Assembly (NCBI RefSeq): GCF_027920545.1
Contig: NZ_CP115859.1
Coordinates: forward strand, 1,116,001-1,180,000
DNA length: 64,000 nt
Reading direction: 5' to 3'
Origin: Chryseobacterium camelliae
Lineage (GTDB): Bacteria; Bacteroidota; Bacteroidia; Flavobacteriales; Weeksellaceae
Shown: piece by piece, positions 16,790 through 25,733 of the stretch
Layout of the letters: each line of letters opens with the position of its first letter
How positions within the stretch are numbered: position 1 is the stretch's first letter
Program-made: the position numbers and the translations under genes
Notes under the pieces: model-generated
Seen by the model: only the letters and a program-made list of their open reading frames with translations
Database searches by the model: none
What the model was told of the DNA's origin: nothing

Positions 16790-17813
16790 TAGTATGATCT
16801 TTTGAGTTATTCTCAAGATTGTTTATTCTATTCACAATTTCAGGTAAATTCCTGAAATGTACATAGCTTCTTAAATAGTCATTATAGCTGATTGCCGGTG
16901 AGCCGTACAATGTATCTTTATCATTAACGCTGGAATTCACGCCACTCTGAGCCTGAATTTTCACCTGATTTCCTATTTTAATGTGACCGACAACACCCAC
17001 CTGACCGCCAATCTGGTTCCAGTCGCCGATGGTAGTAGATCCTGCAATTCCGGCTTGTGCGGCAATTACATTATTCTGACCGATTTTTACGTTGTGAGCA
17101 ATTTGGATAAGATTATCTATTTTTGTTCCTTTTCCTATGATCGTAGAACCAATGGTAGCTCTGTCGATACTACAGTTTGAACCGATTTCCACATCATCTT
17201 CAATGATAACGTTTCCTAATTGAGGAATTTTTTTGAATCCTTCCGGGGTGGGCTGAAAACCAAATCCATCACCTCCGATCACGGTATTAGAATGAATAAC
17301 ACAGTTATCGCCGATAATACAATAATCATAGATTCTTGCGCCACTGTCGATCTTACAGTTTTTACCAATCTTTACCCCTTTTCCGATGTAAACCTGCGGA
17401 TAAACCTGAGTTCCTTCTCCAATTTTGGCTTTTTCAGATACGTACGTAAAAGCACCGATATATACCTTATCACCCACTACAGCAGTATCATGAATGGAAG
17501 AACCGTCTTCAATTCCCTGCTTTCTGCCCTGCATTTCCTGATACAGATTCATTAAAACCTGAAAAGAAAGGTAAGCATCCTTTACCACAATCACGGTAGG
17601 ATTATATATATCTTTTGATAAAAGTTTTTCTGAAACGATGATAACGGAGCATTTGGTAGTGTCCAAATAATGGGAAAATCTATCTTGTGCTATAAAAGAA
17701 AGATGCCCGGTTTCCCCTCCTTCAATAGGTGAAACTCCAGTAATAAGCGCATTTTCGTCACCTATTATTTTTCCGTCAATAAAACTTGCAATTTGCGAAG
17801 CTGTAAATTCCAT
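16782..17813 (-). CDS. lpxD: UDP-3-O-(3-hydroxyacyl)glucosamine N-acyltransferase
   Basis: About 343 residues from ATG 17813 (an ATG nine bases earlier is less likely because family members begin MEFTASQIA). N-terminal uridine-binding domain ~1-100, left-handed beta helix of hexapeptide repeats ~105-310, and a short helical tail. Catalytic histidine is in [12 protein letters not shown]. Adds the N-linked 3-hydroxyacyl chain in lipid A synthesis. First gene of the lipid A operon, starting six bases after a near-perfect promoter. Confidence 0.96.
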   Translation of the reverse strand: MEFTASQIASFIDGKIIGDENALITGVSPIEGGETGHLSFIAQDRFSHYLDTTKCSVIIVSEKLLSKDIYNPTVIVVKDAYLSFQVLMNLYQEMQGRKQGIEDGSSIHDTAVVGDKVYIGAFTYVSEKAKIGEGTQVYPQVYIGKGVKIGKNCKIDSGARIYDYCIIGDNCVIHSNTVIGGDGFGFQPTPEGFKKIPQLGNVIIEDDVEIGSNCSIDRATIGSTIIGKGTKIDNLIQIAHNVKIGQNNVIAAQAGIAGSTTIGDWNQIGGQVGVVGHIKIGNQVKIQAQSGVNSSVNDKDTLYGSPAISYNDYLRSYVHFRNLPEIVNRINNLENNSKDHTNE

Positions 17814-17819
17814 ATTCTG

Positions 17820-17848
17820 CAAAGATAATAAATTCTGTAATTCGCAAA
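17820..17848 (-). promoter_or_regulatory. Promoter of the lpxD-lpxC/fabZ-lpxA operon
   Basis: TTTG (17845-17848) and TATCTTTG (17820-17827) are separated by exactly 17 bases, the best match to the Bacteroidota consensus in this window. The ATG follows the -7 box by six bases, so transcription would start at or next to the start codon. Confidence 0.72.
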
Positions 17849-17886
17849 CATTTTTTTAATTTTCGGATTGTGAATTTTAAGATACT

Positions 17887-19113
17887 TTAAGAAATCATGC
17901 GTGACACATCTCTCGGGTACATTAGGATATAACGTGTTGTTTTATTTACAATTAACCCCGATAAAAGCTGATCTTCCGACTCTTCAAGCCTTATTTTCTT
18001 TCCATTTTTCTGTAATAAAAAAATCGGCTGTTTTTTACTATTGTATGGTAAAAGCTTTCGTTTAATTTCGTGCACCAATTCATTTCCATTATCGATTCCG
18101 AAAAATTCATTGGTCTTTTTTACTTTTTCCTCAATAAATCCGGGATCAAATGCGCGGGAAGAAATAATTGTTTTGGGAAGATTTCTCTGAATCACACATT
18201 TACACCAATAAGAAAGAATAAAATCCTCCGCCGACTGCCAGTTTTTCATCGCCTGAATAACATCATTATCATCAAGCTGCGTAAATCTTTCAACATCTTC
18301 ATCTGTGGCAGAATTTTTTCCCCTATGTAAAAAATACTTCAGATTTTCAGTCGCAGGAAGATCAACACCCTGTGAAACCAGATATTTTGCTCTTTCTAAA
18401 ATTTTAACCAAAAGAAACTCAGCTAAAGCAGATGTTTTGTGATAATACACCTGCCAATACATGAACATTCTTGCCGTCAGGAAATTCTCAATAGAATAAA
18501 TCCCTTTTGCGTCGATTACCAGTTCTCCTTCTTCACAGACATTCATCATGGAAATGATTCGTTGTGTATTTATATTTCCTTCTGAGACTCCTGTAAAAAA
18601 ACTGTCTCTGTTTAAATAATCTAACCGATCCACATCCAATTGTGAAGAAATAAGCTGATTAAAGAATTTTCTATGGTATTTCCCCTGAAACATTTCAATG
18701 GCAACTGATAACTTCCCTTCAAATTCTTCATTCAGTTTGTTCATCAAAAGCAACGAAAGATTTTCATGATGCCAATCATCCATCAGCATACTTTCCAAAG
18801 CATGAGAAAACGGACCGTGACCTATATCATGCATCAAAATCGCCAACATAGCGCCTTTTTCTTCCTCTTCAGAAATTTTCACGCCTTTTTGCTTCAATGT
18901 TTCCAATGCGGTAAACATCAGATGCATTGCCCCAATCGCATGATGAAATCTGGTATGGGTGGCTCCCGGGAAAATCAAGTTTAATAATCCTGTCTGTCCT
19001 ATTCTTCTCAGTCGCTGGAAATAGGGATGCTCAATGATATCAAATAATATTTCGTGTGGAATCTTGATAAAACCGTGAACAGGATCGTTGATAATTTTTA
19101 GCTTATTCTGCAT
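17887..19113 (-). CDS. HD-domain phosphohydrolase
   Basis: About 408 residues from ATG 19113. The frame is open to 19176, but a promoter -7 box lies inside the extension. The start MQNKLKIINDPVHGFIKIP is the hallmark of a widespread HD family. Metal-binding residues are visible: TRFHHAIGAMH and LMHDIGHGPFSHALE. These proteins hydrolyse phosphate esters or nucleotides (dGTPase-like) in the cytoplasm; the actual substrate of this subfamily is not clear. It precedes lpxD by 73 bases but has its own promoter. Confidence 0.9.
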   Translation of the reverse strand: MQNKLKIINDPVHGFIKIPHEILFDIIEHPYFQRLRRIGQTGLLNLIFPGATHTRFHHAIGAMHLMFTALETLKQKGVKISEEEEKGAMLAILMHDIGHGPFSHALESMLMDDWHHENLSLLLMNKLNEEFEGKLSVAIEMFQGKYHRKFFNQLISSQLDVDRLDYLNRDSFFTGVSEGNINTQRIISMMNVCEEGELVIDAKGIYSIENFLTARMFMYWQVYYHKTSALAEFLLVKILERAKYLVSQGVDLPATENLKYFLHRGKNSATDEDVERFTQLDDNDVIQAMKNWQSAEDFILSYWCKCVIQRNLPKTIISSRAFDPGFIEEKVKKTNEFFGIDNGNELVHEIKRKLLPYNSKKQPIFLLQKNGKKIRLEESEDQLLSGLIVNKTTRYILMYPRDVSRMIS

Positions 19114-19133
19114 GAGAAAATAGGTGTATACTG

Positions 19134-19141
19134 CAAAAATA
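19134..19141 (-). promoter_or_regulatory. Putative -7 element TATTTTTG of the HD gene
   Basis: TATTTTTG on the minus strand, 20 bases before the ATG at 19113. Its position inside the longer open frame argues for the shorter protein. No clear -33 box. Confidence 0.4.
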
Positions 19142-19394
19142 AGTTTTTTAACCGTTCCTATATGAATTACACCCAATAAATCGTGAGCAAAACAGGTTAA
19201 ATTTTTCCTCAGAGTTAAAGTTTTTAGAATATTTTTTTAAGCTGTTTTTTATATCTATCTTTAAACTCTTATTCTCGTTATAAATAGAATGTATTTTCAT
19301 TTAACGAAACTTTAACTATCAAAAGCCAGTTTTTATTATTTATAGAAGAATTTTGGTCGAAATTTTGATACTATAACCATGAAAAATAAATATT

Positions 19395-20939
19395 ATGTCG
19401 GAAAAGATATTATGGATAGATGATGAAATAGATTTACTAAAACCTCATATTGTATTCTTAGAAAAAAAAGGGTATCAGGTAACTCCTGTTAATAATGTAA
19501 ACGAAGCGTTGGAATTAATGGATTCCGAAAAGTTTGCACTGACCCTTATCGATGAAAATATGCCCGGAATTTCCGGACTTGAAGCCATTCCTATGATTAA
19601 GGAAAAAGATAATTCTTTAAAAATTGTAATGGTTACCAAAAGCGAAGAAGAACATATTATGGAAGAGGCTATTGGTTCTCAGATCGCAGATTATATATTA
19701 AAGCCTGTAAATCCTAATCAGATCTTACTTTCCCTTAAAAAGAATCTCCAGGAAGACAACCTGGTTGAGCAGAAAACCATTTTACAATACCAGCAGGAAT
19801 TCAGAAACCTTTCTATGGAGCTTTCTTACCTAAGAACGTACCAGGACTGGGCAGAATATTATAAAAAAATCGTGAATTGGGAACTTAAATTTGATAAAGT
19901 GACCGATAACGAATTTGCAGATCTTCTTCAGTCTCAAAAAGAGGAAGCGAACATCCAGTTTGCAAAATTTGTAGAGAATAATTACGAAGATTGGTTACAC
20001 GACTCGGAAAAGCCAATGATGAGCCATACCTTATTTAAAGATAAAGTAAAGCCTGAAGTTGAAAAAGAAAAGGTTCTTTTACTGATGGTGGATAACCTTA
20101 GATATGACCAATGGAAAGTCATTGAACCATTATTTACGAAACATTACAATAAAGTTTCCGAGGATTATTATTACAGCATTCTTCCTACGGCAACCCAATA
20201 TGCAAGAAACTCATTTTTTGCAGGATTGATGCCTTCTGAAATAGAAAAACGTTTTCCTGACAAATGGTTTAATGATAATGAAGAAGGGAACAAAAACGAA
20301 TTTGAACGTGACTTTCTGGAAGATCAAATGAAAAGAATCGGGCTCGGTTCAAAATCAATGAAATATTTAAAAGTGCTGAATGCTGATTTTGAAAGAAAAA
20401 TCTATGATGATTTCAACCAGCACAAAAACAATGACCTGTTAGTGATTGTCTATAATTTTATTGATATTCTTTCTCACGCAAAAACCGATAATCATATTGT
20501 AGACCAACTCATTAGAGATGACAAAACTTTCCGTTCTCTCACTTTAAACTGGTTTGAGAATTCATCTTTGTTAAAAATAATAAAAGTGGCTGCGGAAAAC
20601 GGGTTCAAACTGGTAATTACTACAGACCACGGAACGGTGTATGTAAAAAGACCGAGCCGTGTTGTAGGTGACCGAGAAACCTCTACCAACATACGGTATA
20701 AAACAGGGAAAAGTTTAACCTATGACAATAGCGATGTCTGGGCTGTTTCAAATCCTGAAAAATTATTTTTACCAAAAGGTAACTTAAGCTCAAAATATAT
20801 TTTTGCCAAAAACAATATTTTCCTGGCTTATCCTAAGAATTATAATCACTTTGTAAATTATTATAAAGAGACCTATCAACACGGAGGAATATCTTTGGAA
20901 GAGTGTATTATTCCGATCAGTATTTTAGAGCCTAAATAG
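19395..20939 (+). CDS. porX: T9SS response regulator PorX
   Basis: 514 residues. Residues 1-120 are a receiver domain with phosphoacceptor D53 (TLIDENMPG) and the conserved lysine in YILKPVNP. A helical linker follows, then a PglZ/alkaline phosphatase-like domain from ~210: metal-ligand motifs LLMVDNLRYD, TATQYARNS and ITTDHGTVY are visible. PorX acts with the histidine kinase PorY to control type IX secretion genes in Porphyromonas and Flavobacterium relatives. porY and the T9SS structural genes are not in the window. Single gene with a short leader; the ATG at 19395 gives the exact receiver start MSEKILWIDD. Confidence 0.95.
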   Translation: MSEKILWIDDEIDLLKPHIVFLEKKGYQVTPVNNVNEALELMDSEKFALTLIDENMPGISGLEAIPMIKEKDNSLKIVMVTKSEEEHIMEEAIGSQIADYILKPVNPNQILLSLKKNLQEDNLVEQKTILQYQQEFRNLSMELSYLRTYQDWAEYYKKIVNWELKFDKVTDNEFADLLQSQKEEANIQFAKFVENNYEDWLHDSEKPMMSHTLFKDKVKPEVEKEKVLLLMVDNLRYDQWKVIEPLFTKHYNKVSEDYYYSILPTATQYARNSFFAGLMPSEIEKRFPDKWFNDNEEGNKNEFERDFLEDQMKRIGLGSKSMKYLKVLNADFERKIYDDFNQHKNNDLLVIVYNFIDILSHAKTDNHIVDQLIRDDKTFRSLTLNWFENSSLLKIIKVAAENGFKLVITTDHGTVYVKRPSRVVGDRETSTNIRYKTGKSLTYDNSDVWAVSNPEKLFLPKGNLSSKYIFAKNNIFLAYPKNYNHFVNYYKETYQHGGISLEECIIPISILEPK

Positions 20940-21048
20940 TTTTTAATAAATTCATTATAAAAATGACCATTGAGACCTGAGAGGTAAAGGAGTGGAAAAT
21001 CAGCTTTTGAAAGACGGAAAAGTCGTTTTCAAAGGAGTTAAATAAATT

Positions 21049-21081
21049 AAATGCCGGCTTTTTAACCGGCATTTGTTTTTT
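21049..21081 (+). terminator. Terminator downstream of porX
   Basis: AAATGCCGG and its complement (21049-21057 / 21066-21074), eight-base loop, followed by TTTTTT. Located 110 bases after the porX stop. Confidence 0.85.
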
Positions 21082-21103
21082 AGGATGTCTTTTGATATAT
21101 TTC
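21072..21103 (+). promoter_or_regulatory. Putative promoter of the exonuclease III gene
   Basis: TTTG (21072-21075), 20-base spacer, then TATATTTC (21096-21103), one base from TAnnTTTG. The ATG follows after four bases. The -33 box overlaps the porX terminator. Confidence 0.35.
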
Positions 21104-21107
21104 AACA

Positions 21108-21872
21108 ATGAAATTAATTACTTACAACGTAAACGGGATACGGGCAGCTTTTACCAAAGATTTTTTAGGCTGGCTGAAAACTGCTGATCCGGATATTATC
21201 TGTATTCAGGAGAGCAAAGCAGGTAACGACCAGATAGATATTGAAAGTCTTGAAAAACTGGGCTATCACAGTTATTGGCATTCTGCTGTAAGAAAAGGCT
21301 ATAGCGGAGTCGGAATTGCATCAAAAACAAAGCCTAATCATGTAGAATATGGCTGTGGAATTGAAAGCTACGACAATGAAGGAAGAATCATAAGAGCAGA
21401 TTTTGATGGTTTCTCTGCCATTTCAGTATATGTACCTTCTGCATCCAATATTGAAAGACTGGATTTCAAAATGCAGTTTTGCCACGATTTTTTAAAATAT
21501 ATTAAAAATTTAAAACAGACGATTCCTAATCTCATTATCTCCGGTGATTTTAATATTTGCCATCAAGCGATTGATATCCATAATCCGGTTGGTTTAAAAA
21601 ATACTTCCGGCTTTCTTCCTATGGAAAGAGAATGGATGACCGATTTTATTAACGAATGCGAGCTGATAGACAGTTTCAGGTTTTTTAATCAGGATCCGGA
21701 CAATTATACCTGGTGGAGCTACAGACAAAATTCGAGAGCGAAGAACAAAGGATGGAGACTTGATTATAATTTTGCAAGCTATGGTTTAAAGGATAAGCTT
21801 ACAAGAGCGGTTATTTTGAAAGAAGCAGTACATTCCGACCACTGTCCGGCTTTAGTGGAGCTTAATGTTTAA
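21108..21872 (+). CDS. xth: Exodeoxyribonuclease III / AP endonuclease
   Basis: 254 residues, full length for the ExoIII family (also named ExoA). It cleaves DNA at abasic sites and degrades 3' ends during base excision repair. Active-site residues are recognisable: the NVNGIRA start, E35 in CIQESKA, the SGDFNICH motif, and the C-terminal D244-H245 in HSDHCPAL. The start codon is the first ATG and gives the canonical MKLITYNVNG. Single gene. Confidence 0.96.
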   Translation: MKLITYNVNGIRAAFTKDFLGWLKTADPDIICIQESKAGNDQIDIESLEKLGYHSYWHSAVRKGYSGVGIASKTKPNHVEYGCGIESYDNEGRIIRADFDGFSAISVYVPSASNIERLDFKMQFCHDFLKYIKNLKQTIPNLIISGDFNICHQAIDIHNPVGLKNTSGFLPMEREWMTDFINECELIDSFRFFNQDPDNYTWWSYRQNSRAKNKGWRLDYNFASYGLKDKLTRAVILKEAVHSDHCPALVELNV

Positions 21873-21942
21873 TTGAATTGCGAAAGCTTCATAATGGTCT
21901 TCTTTTGACACATAGAACCTTTTTAAGATATATAAAAAACAA

Positions 21943-21968
21943 AAAGCCAACTGTATCCAGTTGGCTTT
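21943..21968 (-). terminator. Terminator of the RlpA-like gene
   Basis: A perfect 11-bp stem (AAAGCCAACTG and complement) around a four-base loop. On the minus strand it is followed by a T-rich run. It could also end the convergent exonuclease gene. Confidence 0.88.
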
Positions 21969-21986
21969 ACCATTTAAAATCATAAA

Positions 21987-22358
21987 TTAATCGACAATTT
22001 CATATTCAACCGGAATAGTACCATGATTGATATTTCCGATCTCATCGAACGCAGCTTTAGACATGTCTAAAGATCTTGATGAATGGTAAGGTCCTCTATC
22101 ATTTACTCTTACAACTACCGACTTACCGTTGTCCAAATTGGTCACTTTAATATTGGTTCCAAATGGAAGCGTTCTGTTTGCCGCTGTGAACTTTGAATTA
22201 TCAAATACTTCACCGCTTGCTGTTTTTCTACCATTAAATTTATCGTGGTAGTACGATGCATAACTTGTTCTTTTCGCATCTGTGGTATTACTCGTAAAAG
22301 AAGAAATACCAAAGGTTGAAATCATCATTATGATTACGAGAATGAATCTTTTCATCAT
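21987..22358 (-). CDS. Small RlpA-like double-psi beta-barrel protein
   Basis: 123 residues. Signal sequence 1-25 (FILVIIMMISTFGISSF). The mature part is one double-psi beta-barrel domain: ASYYHDKFNGRKTASGEVFD, TLPFGTNIKVTNL, VVVRVNDRGPY and a SLDMSKAAFDEIG segment. These match RlpA, an exported protein that cleaves glycan strands lacking stem peptides during cell separation. It lacks the SPOR domain and lipobox of longer RlpA forms, so the catalytic role is likely but not certain. Monocistronic. Confidence 0.9.
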   Translation of the reverse strand: MMKRFILVIIMMISTFGISSFTSNTTDAKRTSYASYYHDKFNGRKTASGEVFDNSKFTAANRTLPFGTNIKVTNLDNGKSVVVRVNDRGPYHSSRSLDMSKAAFDEIGNINHGTIPVEYEIVD

Positions 22359-22387
22359 TTTGAATATTTTTGGGGTTTATGACGGAG

Positions 22388-22395
22388 CAAAAGTA
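22388..22395 (-). promoter_or_regulatory. Putative -7 element TACTTTTG of the RlpA-like gene
   Basis: TACTTTTG on the minus strand, 29 bases before the ATG. A TTG lies 25 bases upstream, too far for a confident -33 box. Confidence 0.4.
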
Positions 22396-22645
22396 ACAGG
22401 ATTATCTATAAAGACCTATTCAATATGTTAAAAACCGTTAATAAAAAGTTAACGAAACATTAATTAAACTTATAACTCCCTATCAATAGGCTCTTTACGA
22501 CATAGTGTTAAAAAGTGTTAAAAAAAATACTAAAAAGTTAATTTAATTAACTAAACACTGCATAATTCATCGTACAAAAAGCCAAAAACAAACTAATAAT
22601 CAATACTTTAAAACATTTAAACACATTTCATATTTAATAAAAAAA

Positions 22646-22664
22646 CCAATGAGATATTCATTGG
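22646..22664 (-). terminator. Terminator of rimO
   Basis: CCAATGA and its complement with a five-base loop. On the minus strand the hairpin is followed by a run of Ts. It starts 22 bases after the rimO stop. Confidence 0.75.
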
Positions 22665-22686
22665 CTTTGTATTTAGGCTATATATT

Positions 22687-23988
22687 CTATACGAGTTCTC
22701 CGTATAGATCAAACTCTTCAGCAGACGTAATTTTCACCTCGGCAAACTCACCGATAGAGATATAGGTATCTTCGGCAGACACCAAAACCGTATTATCCAC
22801 ATCCGGAGAATCATATTCTGTTCTTCCGATAAAATAGTTTCCTTCTTTTCTGTCAAAAACACATTTAAAAGTCTTTCCAATCTTCTCCTGGTTCTTTTCC
22901 CAAGAAATCTGTGACTGAAGCTCCATAATCTCTTCCACTCTCGCTTCTTTCACTTCCTGCGGAATATCGTCTTCCAACACGTAAGCGGTTGTATTTTCTT
23001 CATGAGAATAGGTAAAGCATCCTAATCTGTCAAACTTCTGTTCTTTCACCCAGTCTTTCAGCTCCTGGAATCTTTCTTCAGTTTCTCCCGGATATCCTAC
23101 AATAAGAGTCGTTCTAATGGCCATATCCGGAACTTTCTCTCTGAATTTAGCCAGTAAGGCATCTGTTTTTTCATGAGTAGTTCCTCTCTTCATCGATTTA
23201 AGAAGATCAGAATTGATATGCTGTAACGGAATATCTATATAGTTACACACTTTAGGTTCTTCTCTGATGATATCAAGTACATCTTCCGGGAAACCGCTTG
23301 GAAATGCATAATGCAATCTGATCCATTCTATTCCTTCTACTTTTACCAATTCTTTTAAAAGGTCTCCCAATGCTCTTTTTTTATAGATATCTAATCCGTA
23401 ATACGTAAGATCCTGCGCAATAAGGATTAATTCTTTGGTTCCTTTTTTGGCAAGTTTAGCCGCTTCGTTCACCAGTTTTTCAATCGGAGTGGAAACATGC
23501 CCTCCTCTCATCAACGGAATTGCACAAAACGAACATGGTCTGTCGCAACCTTCTGATATTTTAAGATAGGCATAATGCTTTGGCGTGGTCGTTAATCTCT
23601 CTCCTACCAATTCATGCTTATAATCTGCTCCTAAATGTTTCAACAAAATCGGAAGATCTCTGGTTCCAAAGTATTGATCCACATCCGGAATTTCTTTAAT
23701 TAAGTCTGGTTTGTATCTTTCCGAAAGACATCCGGTAACAAAAACCTTCTCAACCTCGCCTCTGTTTTTAGCCTCCACATAATCTAAAATAGTATTAATA
23801 GATTCTTCTTTGGCATTATCGATAAATCCGCAGGTATTGATCACTACAATATCTCCTTTGTCTTCATGCACCACTTCTTTACCATTGGCTTTCAACTGGC
23901 TCATTAAAACTTCAGAATCGTACACATTTTTGGAACATCCCAATGTGACTACGTTAATTTTCTTTTTACCTACAGATTTTGTTCGCAT
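22687..23988 (-). CDS. rimO: Ribosomal protein S12 methylthiotransferase RimO
   Basis: About 433 residues from ATG 23988 (open to 24018, but a -7 box and family length favour the shorter form). The N-terminal MTTase domain has VTLGCSKNVYDSE and further cysteines (NTCGF, TGCLSERY). The radical-SAM motif is CDRPCSFC, followed by the family's IPLMRGGHVS. The end is a TRAM domain (FDRKEGNYFIGRTEYDSPDVD). RimO adds a methylthio group to an aspartate of ribosomal protein S12 using S-adenosylmethionine and two iron-sulphur clusters. Confidence 0.96.
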   Translation of the reverse strand: MRTKSVGKKKINVVTLGCSKNVYDSEVLMSQLKANGKEVVHEDKGDIVVINTCGFIDNAKEESINTILDYVEAKNRGEVEKVFVTGCLSERYKPDLIKEIPDVDQYFGTRDLPILLKHLGADYKHELVGERLTTTPKHYAYLKISEGCDRPCSFCAIPLMRGGHVSTPIEKLVNEAAKLAKKGTKELILIAQDLTYYGLDIYKKRALGDLLKELVKVEGIEWIRLHYAFPSGFPEDVLDIIREEPKVCNYIDIPLQHINSDLLKSMKRGTTHEKTDALLAKFREKVPDMAIRTTLIVGYPGETEERFQELKDWVKEQKFDRLGCFTYSHEENTTAYVLEDDIPQEVKEARVEEIMELQSQISWEKNQEKIGKTFKCVFDRKEGNYFIGRTEYDSPDVDNTVLVSAEDTYISIGEFAEVKITSAEEFDLYGELV

Positions 23989-24007
23989 CTTTCTATTTTT
24001 CAGGGTG

Positions 24008-24015
24008 CAAAGATA
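24008..24015 (-). promoter_or_regulatory. Putative -7 element TATCTTTG of rimO
   Basis: TATCTTTG on the minus strand, 19 bases before the rimO ATG at 23988. No exact -33 box; TTC stands near the expected place. Confidence 0.42.
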
Positions 24016-24047
24016 CAAAATATTAAAAAGGATGAATTAAAAAAATA

Positions 24048-24070
24048 AAACCACCTTAAAAAAGTGGTTT
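24048..24070 (-). terminator. Terminator of rfbC
   Basis: AAACCAC / GTGGTTT stem with a nine-base A-rich loop. On the minus strand a T-rich tract follows. It lies 13 bases after the rfbC stop. Confidence 0.68.
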
Positions 24071-24083
24071 CCAGTATTATTTT

Positions 24084-24629
24084 TTAAAAATTCTTCTCTT
24101 TAAAATAAGGAGCATTTTGATCTTTTTCGGAAAGCACTGCATCCTTTTCGTCTATTTGCCAGTCGATATTTAATTCAGGATCATTAAATTTCACAGCTCC
24201 TTCAGACTCTTTATTATAAAAGTTATCACATTTATAAGAGAAAACTGCTGTTTCACTCAGTACAGAGAATCCGTGTCCAAAACCTCTCGGTACGTACAAC
24301 TGTAATTTATTTTCGGCAGTAAGCTCTATTCCAAACCATTTTCCAAAAGTTGGAGAATCTTCTCTCAGATCTACGGCTACATCCCAAACTTTCCCTTCCA
24401 AGCATGAAACCAGTTTTGCCTGTGCATGCTCTCCTTTCTGCAAATGTAAACCTCTTAAAACACCATATGAAGATTTTGAGATATTATCCTGAACAAAATG
24501 CCCGTTCATTCCGGTCATTTCTTCAAATTTTTTCTCATTATACTTTTCAAAGAAATATCCTCTGTCATCTTCAAATACAGTCGGTTCTATAATATAACAA
24601 TCTTTTAACGGGGTTTCTTTGATTTTCAT
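24084..24629 (-). CDS. rfbC: dTDP-4-dehydrorhamnose 3,5-epimerase
   Basis: 181 residues, the normal size (also called RmlC). A cupin-fold enzyme that epimerises dTDP-4-keto-6-deoxyglucose on the way to dTDP-L-rhamnose. The catalytic histidine lies in RGLHLQKGEHAQAK and the tyrosine in FSYKCDNFYN; PRGFGHGF is conserved. RmlA, RmlB and RmlD are absent from this window. It lies 83 bases after the capsule sugar transferase, in the same direction, and may be its last co-transcribed member. Confidence 0.95.
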   Translation of the reverse strand: MKIKETPLKDCYIIEPTVFEDDRGYFFEKYNEKKFEEMTGMNGHFVQDNISKSSYGVLRGLHLQKGEHAQAKLVSCLEGKVWDVAVDLREDSPTFGKWFGIELTAENKLQLYVPRGFGHGFSVLSETAVFSYKCDNFYNKESEGAVKFNDPELNIDWQIDEKDAVLSEKDQNAPYFKEKNF

Positions 24630-24712
24630 TATGGATGATAATTATGTAAAATAGTTTCGATAGAATATTTGTTAATACAAGTATTAAAATTGATATGGAA
24701 TGTTTTATTTTT

Positions 24713-25660
24713 TTAATTACTATTAAAAGTAAATACCACTTTTATAGTTCTAAGTAAAATTTTAAAATCTAAATATGGAGTGTAGCTTTTGATGTAATAC
24801 AAATCATACTCAAGCTTTTTCAGATTATCTTTTGGAGTAGCTTTTGGAAGATTTACCTGGGCCCAACCTGTAATCCCCGGTTTTACAAGATGTCTTAGAT
24901 CAAAATAGGAATTTTCTGCAACCGATTCTTTAACGTATTTTGGGCGCTCCGGTCTAGGTCCTATTATACTCATATCTCCATTCAAAACATTGAATAATTG
25001 CGGCAACTCATCTATTTTTGTTTTCCTCAAAAATTTCCCGACAGGAAAAAGCCTGTCGTCTTTATCTTTTGTATAGCCTCCATCATGTTTTTTAGTCATG
25101 GTTCTCAGCTTGTAAATTTTAAATCTCTTTGAGTTTTTTCCAACTCTTTCCTGACTAAAAAAGACATTGCCGGGAGAACTGATAAAAACAAATAGACAAC
25201 CTAGTAAAATAATAAACATAGCAAGTGGAAGCAAAAGTATTGAAACAATTACATCAACAGCTCTTTTGAAAACAAAATCAAAATAATCTAGGCCTATTGA
25301 AAAAACATCATCCACCAAATATTCATCCGAGTTAAGTTTTACTAATGGAATCCTGCCATTTATTTTTTCATAAAATTCATGGATTTCATAGACCTGTACT
25401 CCGTTTAGCTTTGCCTCAATAATTTCGTTAGTGAGCTTTTCAGGCAAATGATTCAAATCTGAAGTTTCGATAATTATAGTTTTTACATTTAACTTACTAA
25501 TATACTCCGAAATATTCTTTTTATCAACTTTCGAGTCGAAAAACACAGATTTATGTGAATTTCTAAAGTCCGCTTCCTTAAAAATTTTTTCAGAGATACT
25601 GCTTACATTTATAAAAAGGTATCTTTCAGAACTCCTGGAAAGATTTAAATATTTTCTCAT
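24713..25660 (-). CDS. Initiating sugar-phosphate transferase (WcaJ/PHPT family)
   Basis: About 315 residues from ATG 25660; the frame is open to 25687 but would need a TTG start. The N-terminal ~125 residues form a soluble domain. A hydrophobic helix (VDVIVSILLLPLAMFIILLG) follows, then the transferase core with FFSQERVGKNSKRFKIYKLRTM, KTKIDELPQLFNVLNGDMS and GPRPERP. It moves a sugar-1-phosphate onto undecaprenyl phosphate at the inner membrane and so starts a repeat unit. Unlike classic WcaJ, the four N-terminal membrane helices are missing. It is the last gene of the capsule unit. Confidence 0.92.
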   Translation of the reverse strand: MRKYLNLSRSSERYLFINVSSISEKIFKEADFRNSHKSVFFDSKVDKKNISEYISKLNVKTIIIETSDLNHLPEKLTNEIIEAKLNGVQVYEIHEFYEKINGRIPLVKLNSDEYLVDDVFSIGLDYFDFVFKRAVDVIVSILLLPLAMFIILLGCLFVFISSPGNVFFSQERVGKNSKRFKIYKLRTMTKKHDGGYTKDKDDRLFPVGKFLRKTKIDELPQLFNVLNGDMSIIGPRPERPKYVKESVAENSYFDLRHLVKPGITGWAQVNLPKATPKDNLKKLEYDLYYIKSYTPYLDFKILLRTIKVVFTFNSN

Positions 25661-25733
25661 GTTTTGAGTAACATCATTCCGATACAATCTAATAACTGGC
25701 TACAAATATAGATAATTTACTTAAAAAATCTTT

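Larger units (their letters stand above)
22359..22686. other. AT-rich intergenic region between rlpA-like gene and rimO
   Basis: No gene found. It holds the putative rlpA promoter box (22388-22395), an AT-rich centre with a direct repeat of GTGTTAAAAA near 22504-22522, and the rimO terminator (22646-22664). Confidence 0.6.

Noticed and set aside
19211..19269. Imperfect inverted repeat AGAGTTAAAG ... CTTTAAACTCT upstream of porX
   Set aside because: Arms differ by one base and are 38 bases apart in AT-rich DNA; likely chance.
20974..21045. A 23-codon stretch after porX reading like the end of a protein (LLKDGKVVFKGVK, then stop)
   Set aside because: It has a stop codon directly before it and no start codon, so it cannot be a gene on its own. 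It might be the remnant of one, but there is no upstream continuation to support this.
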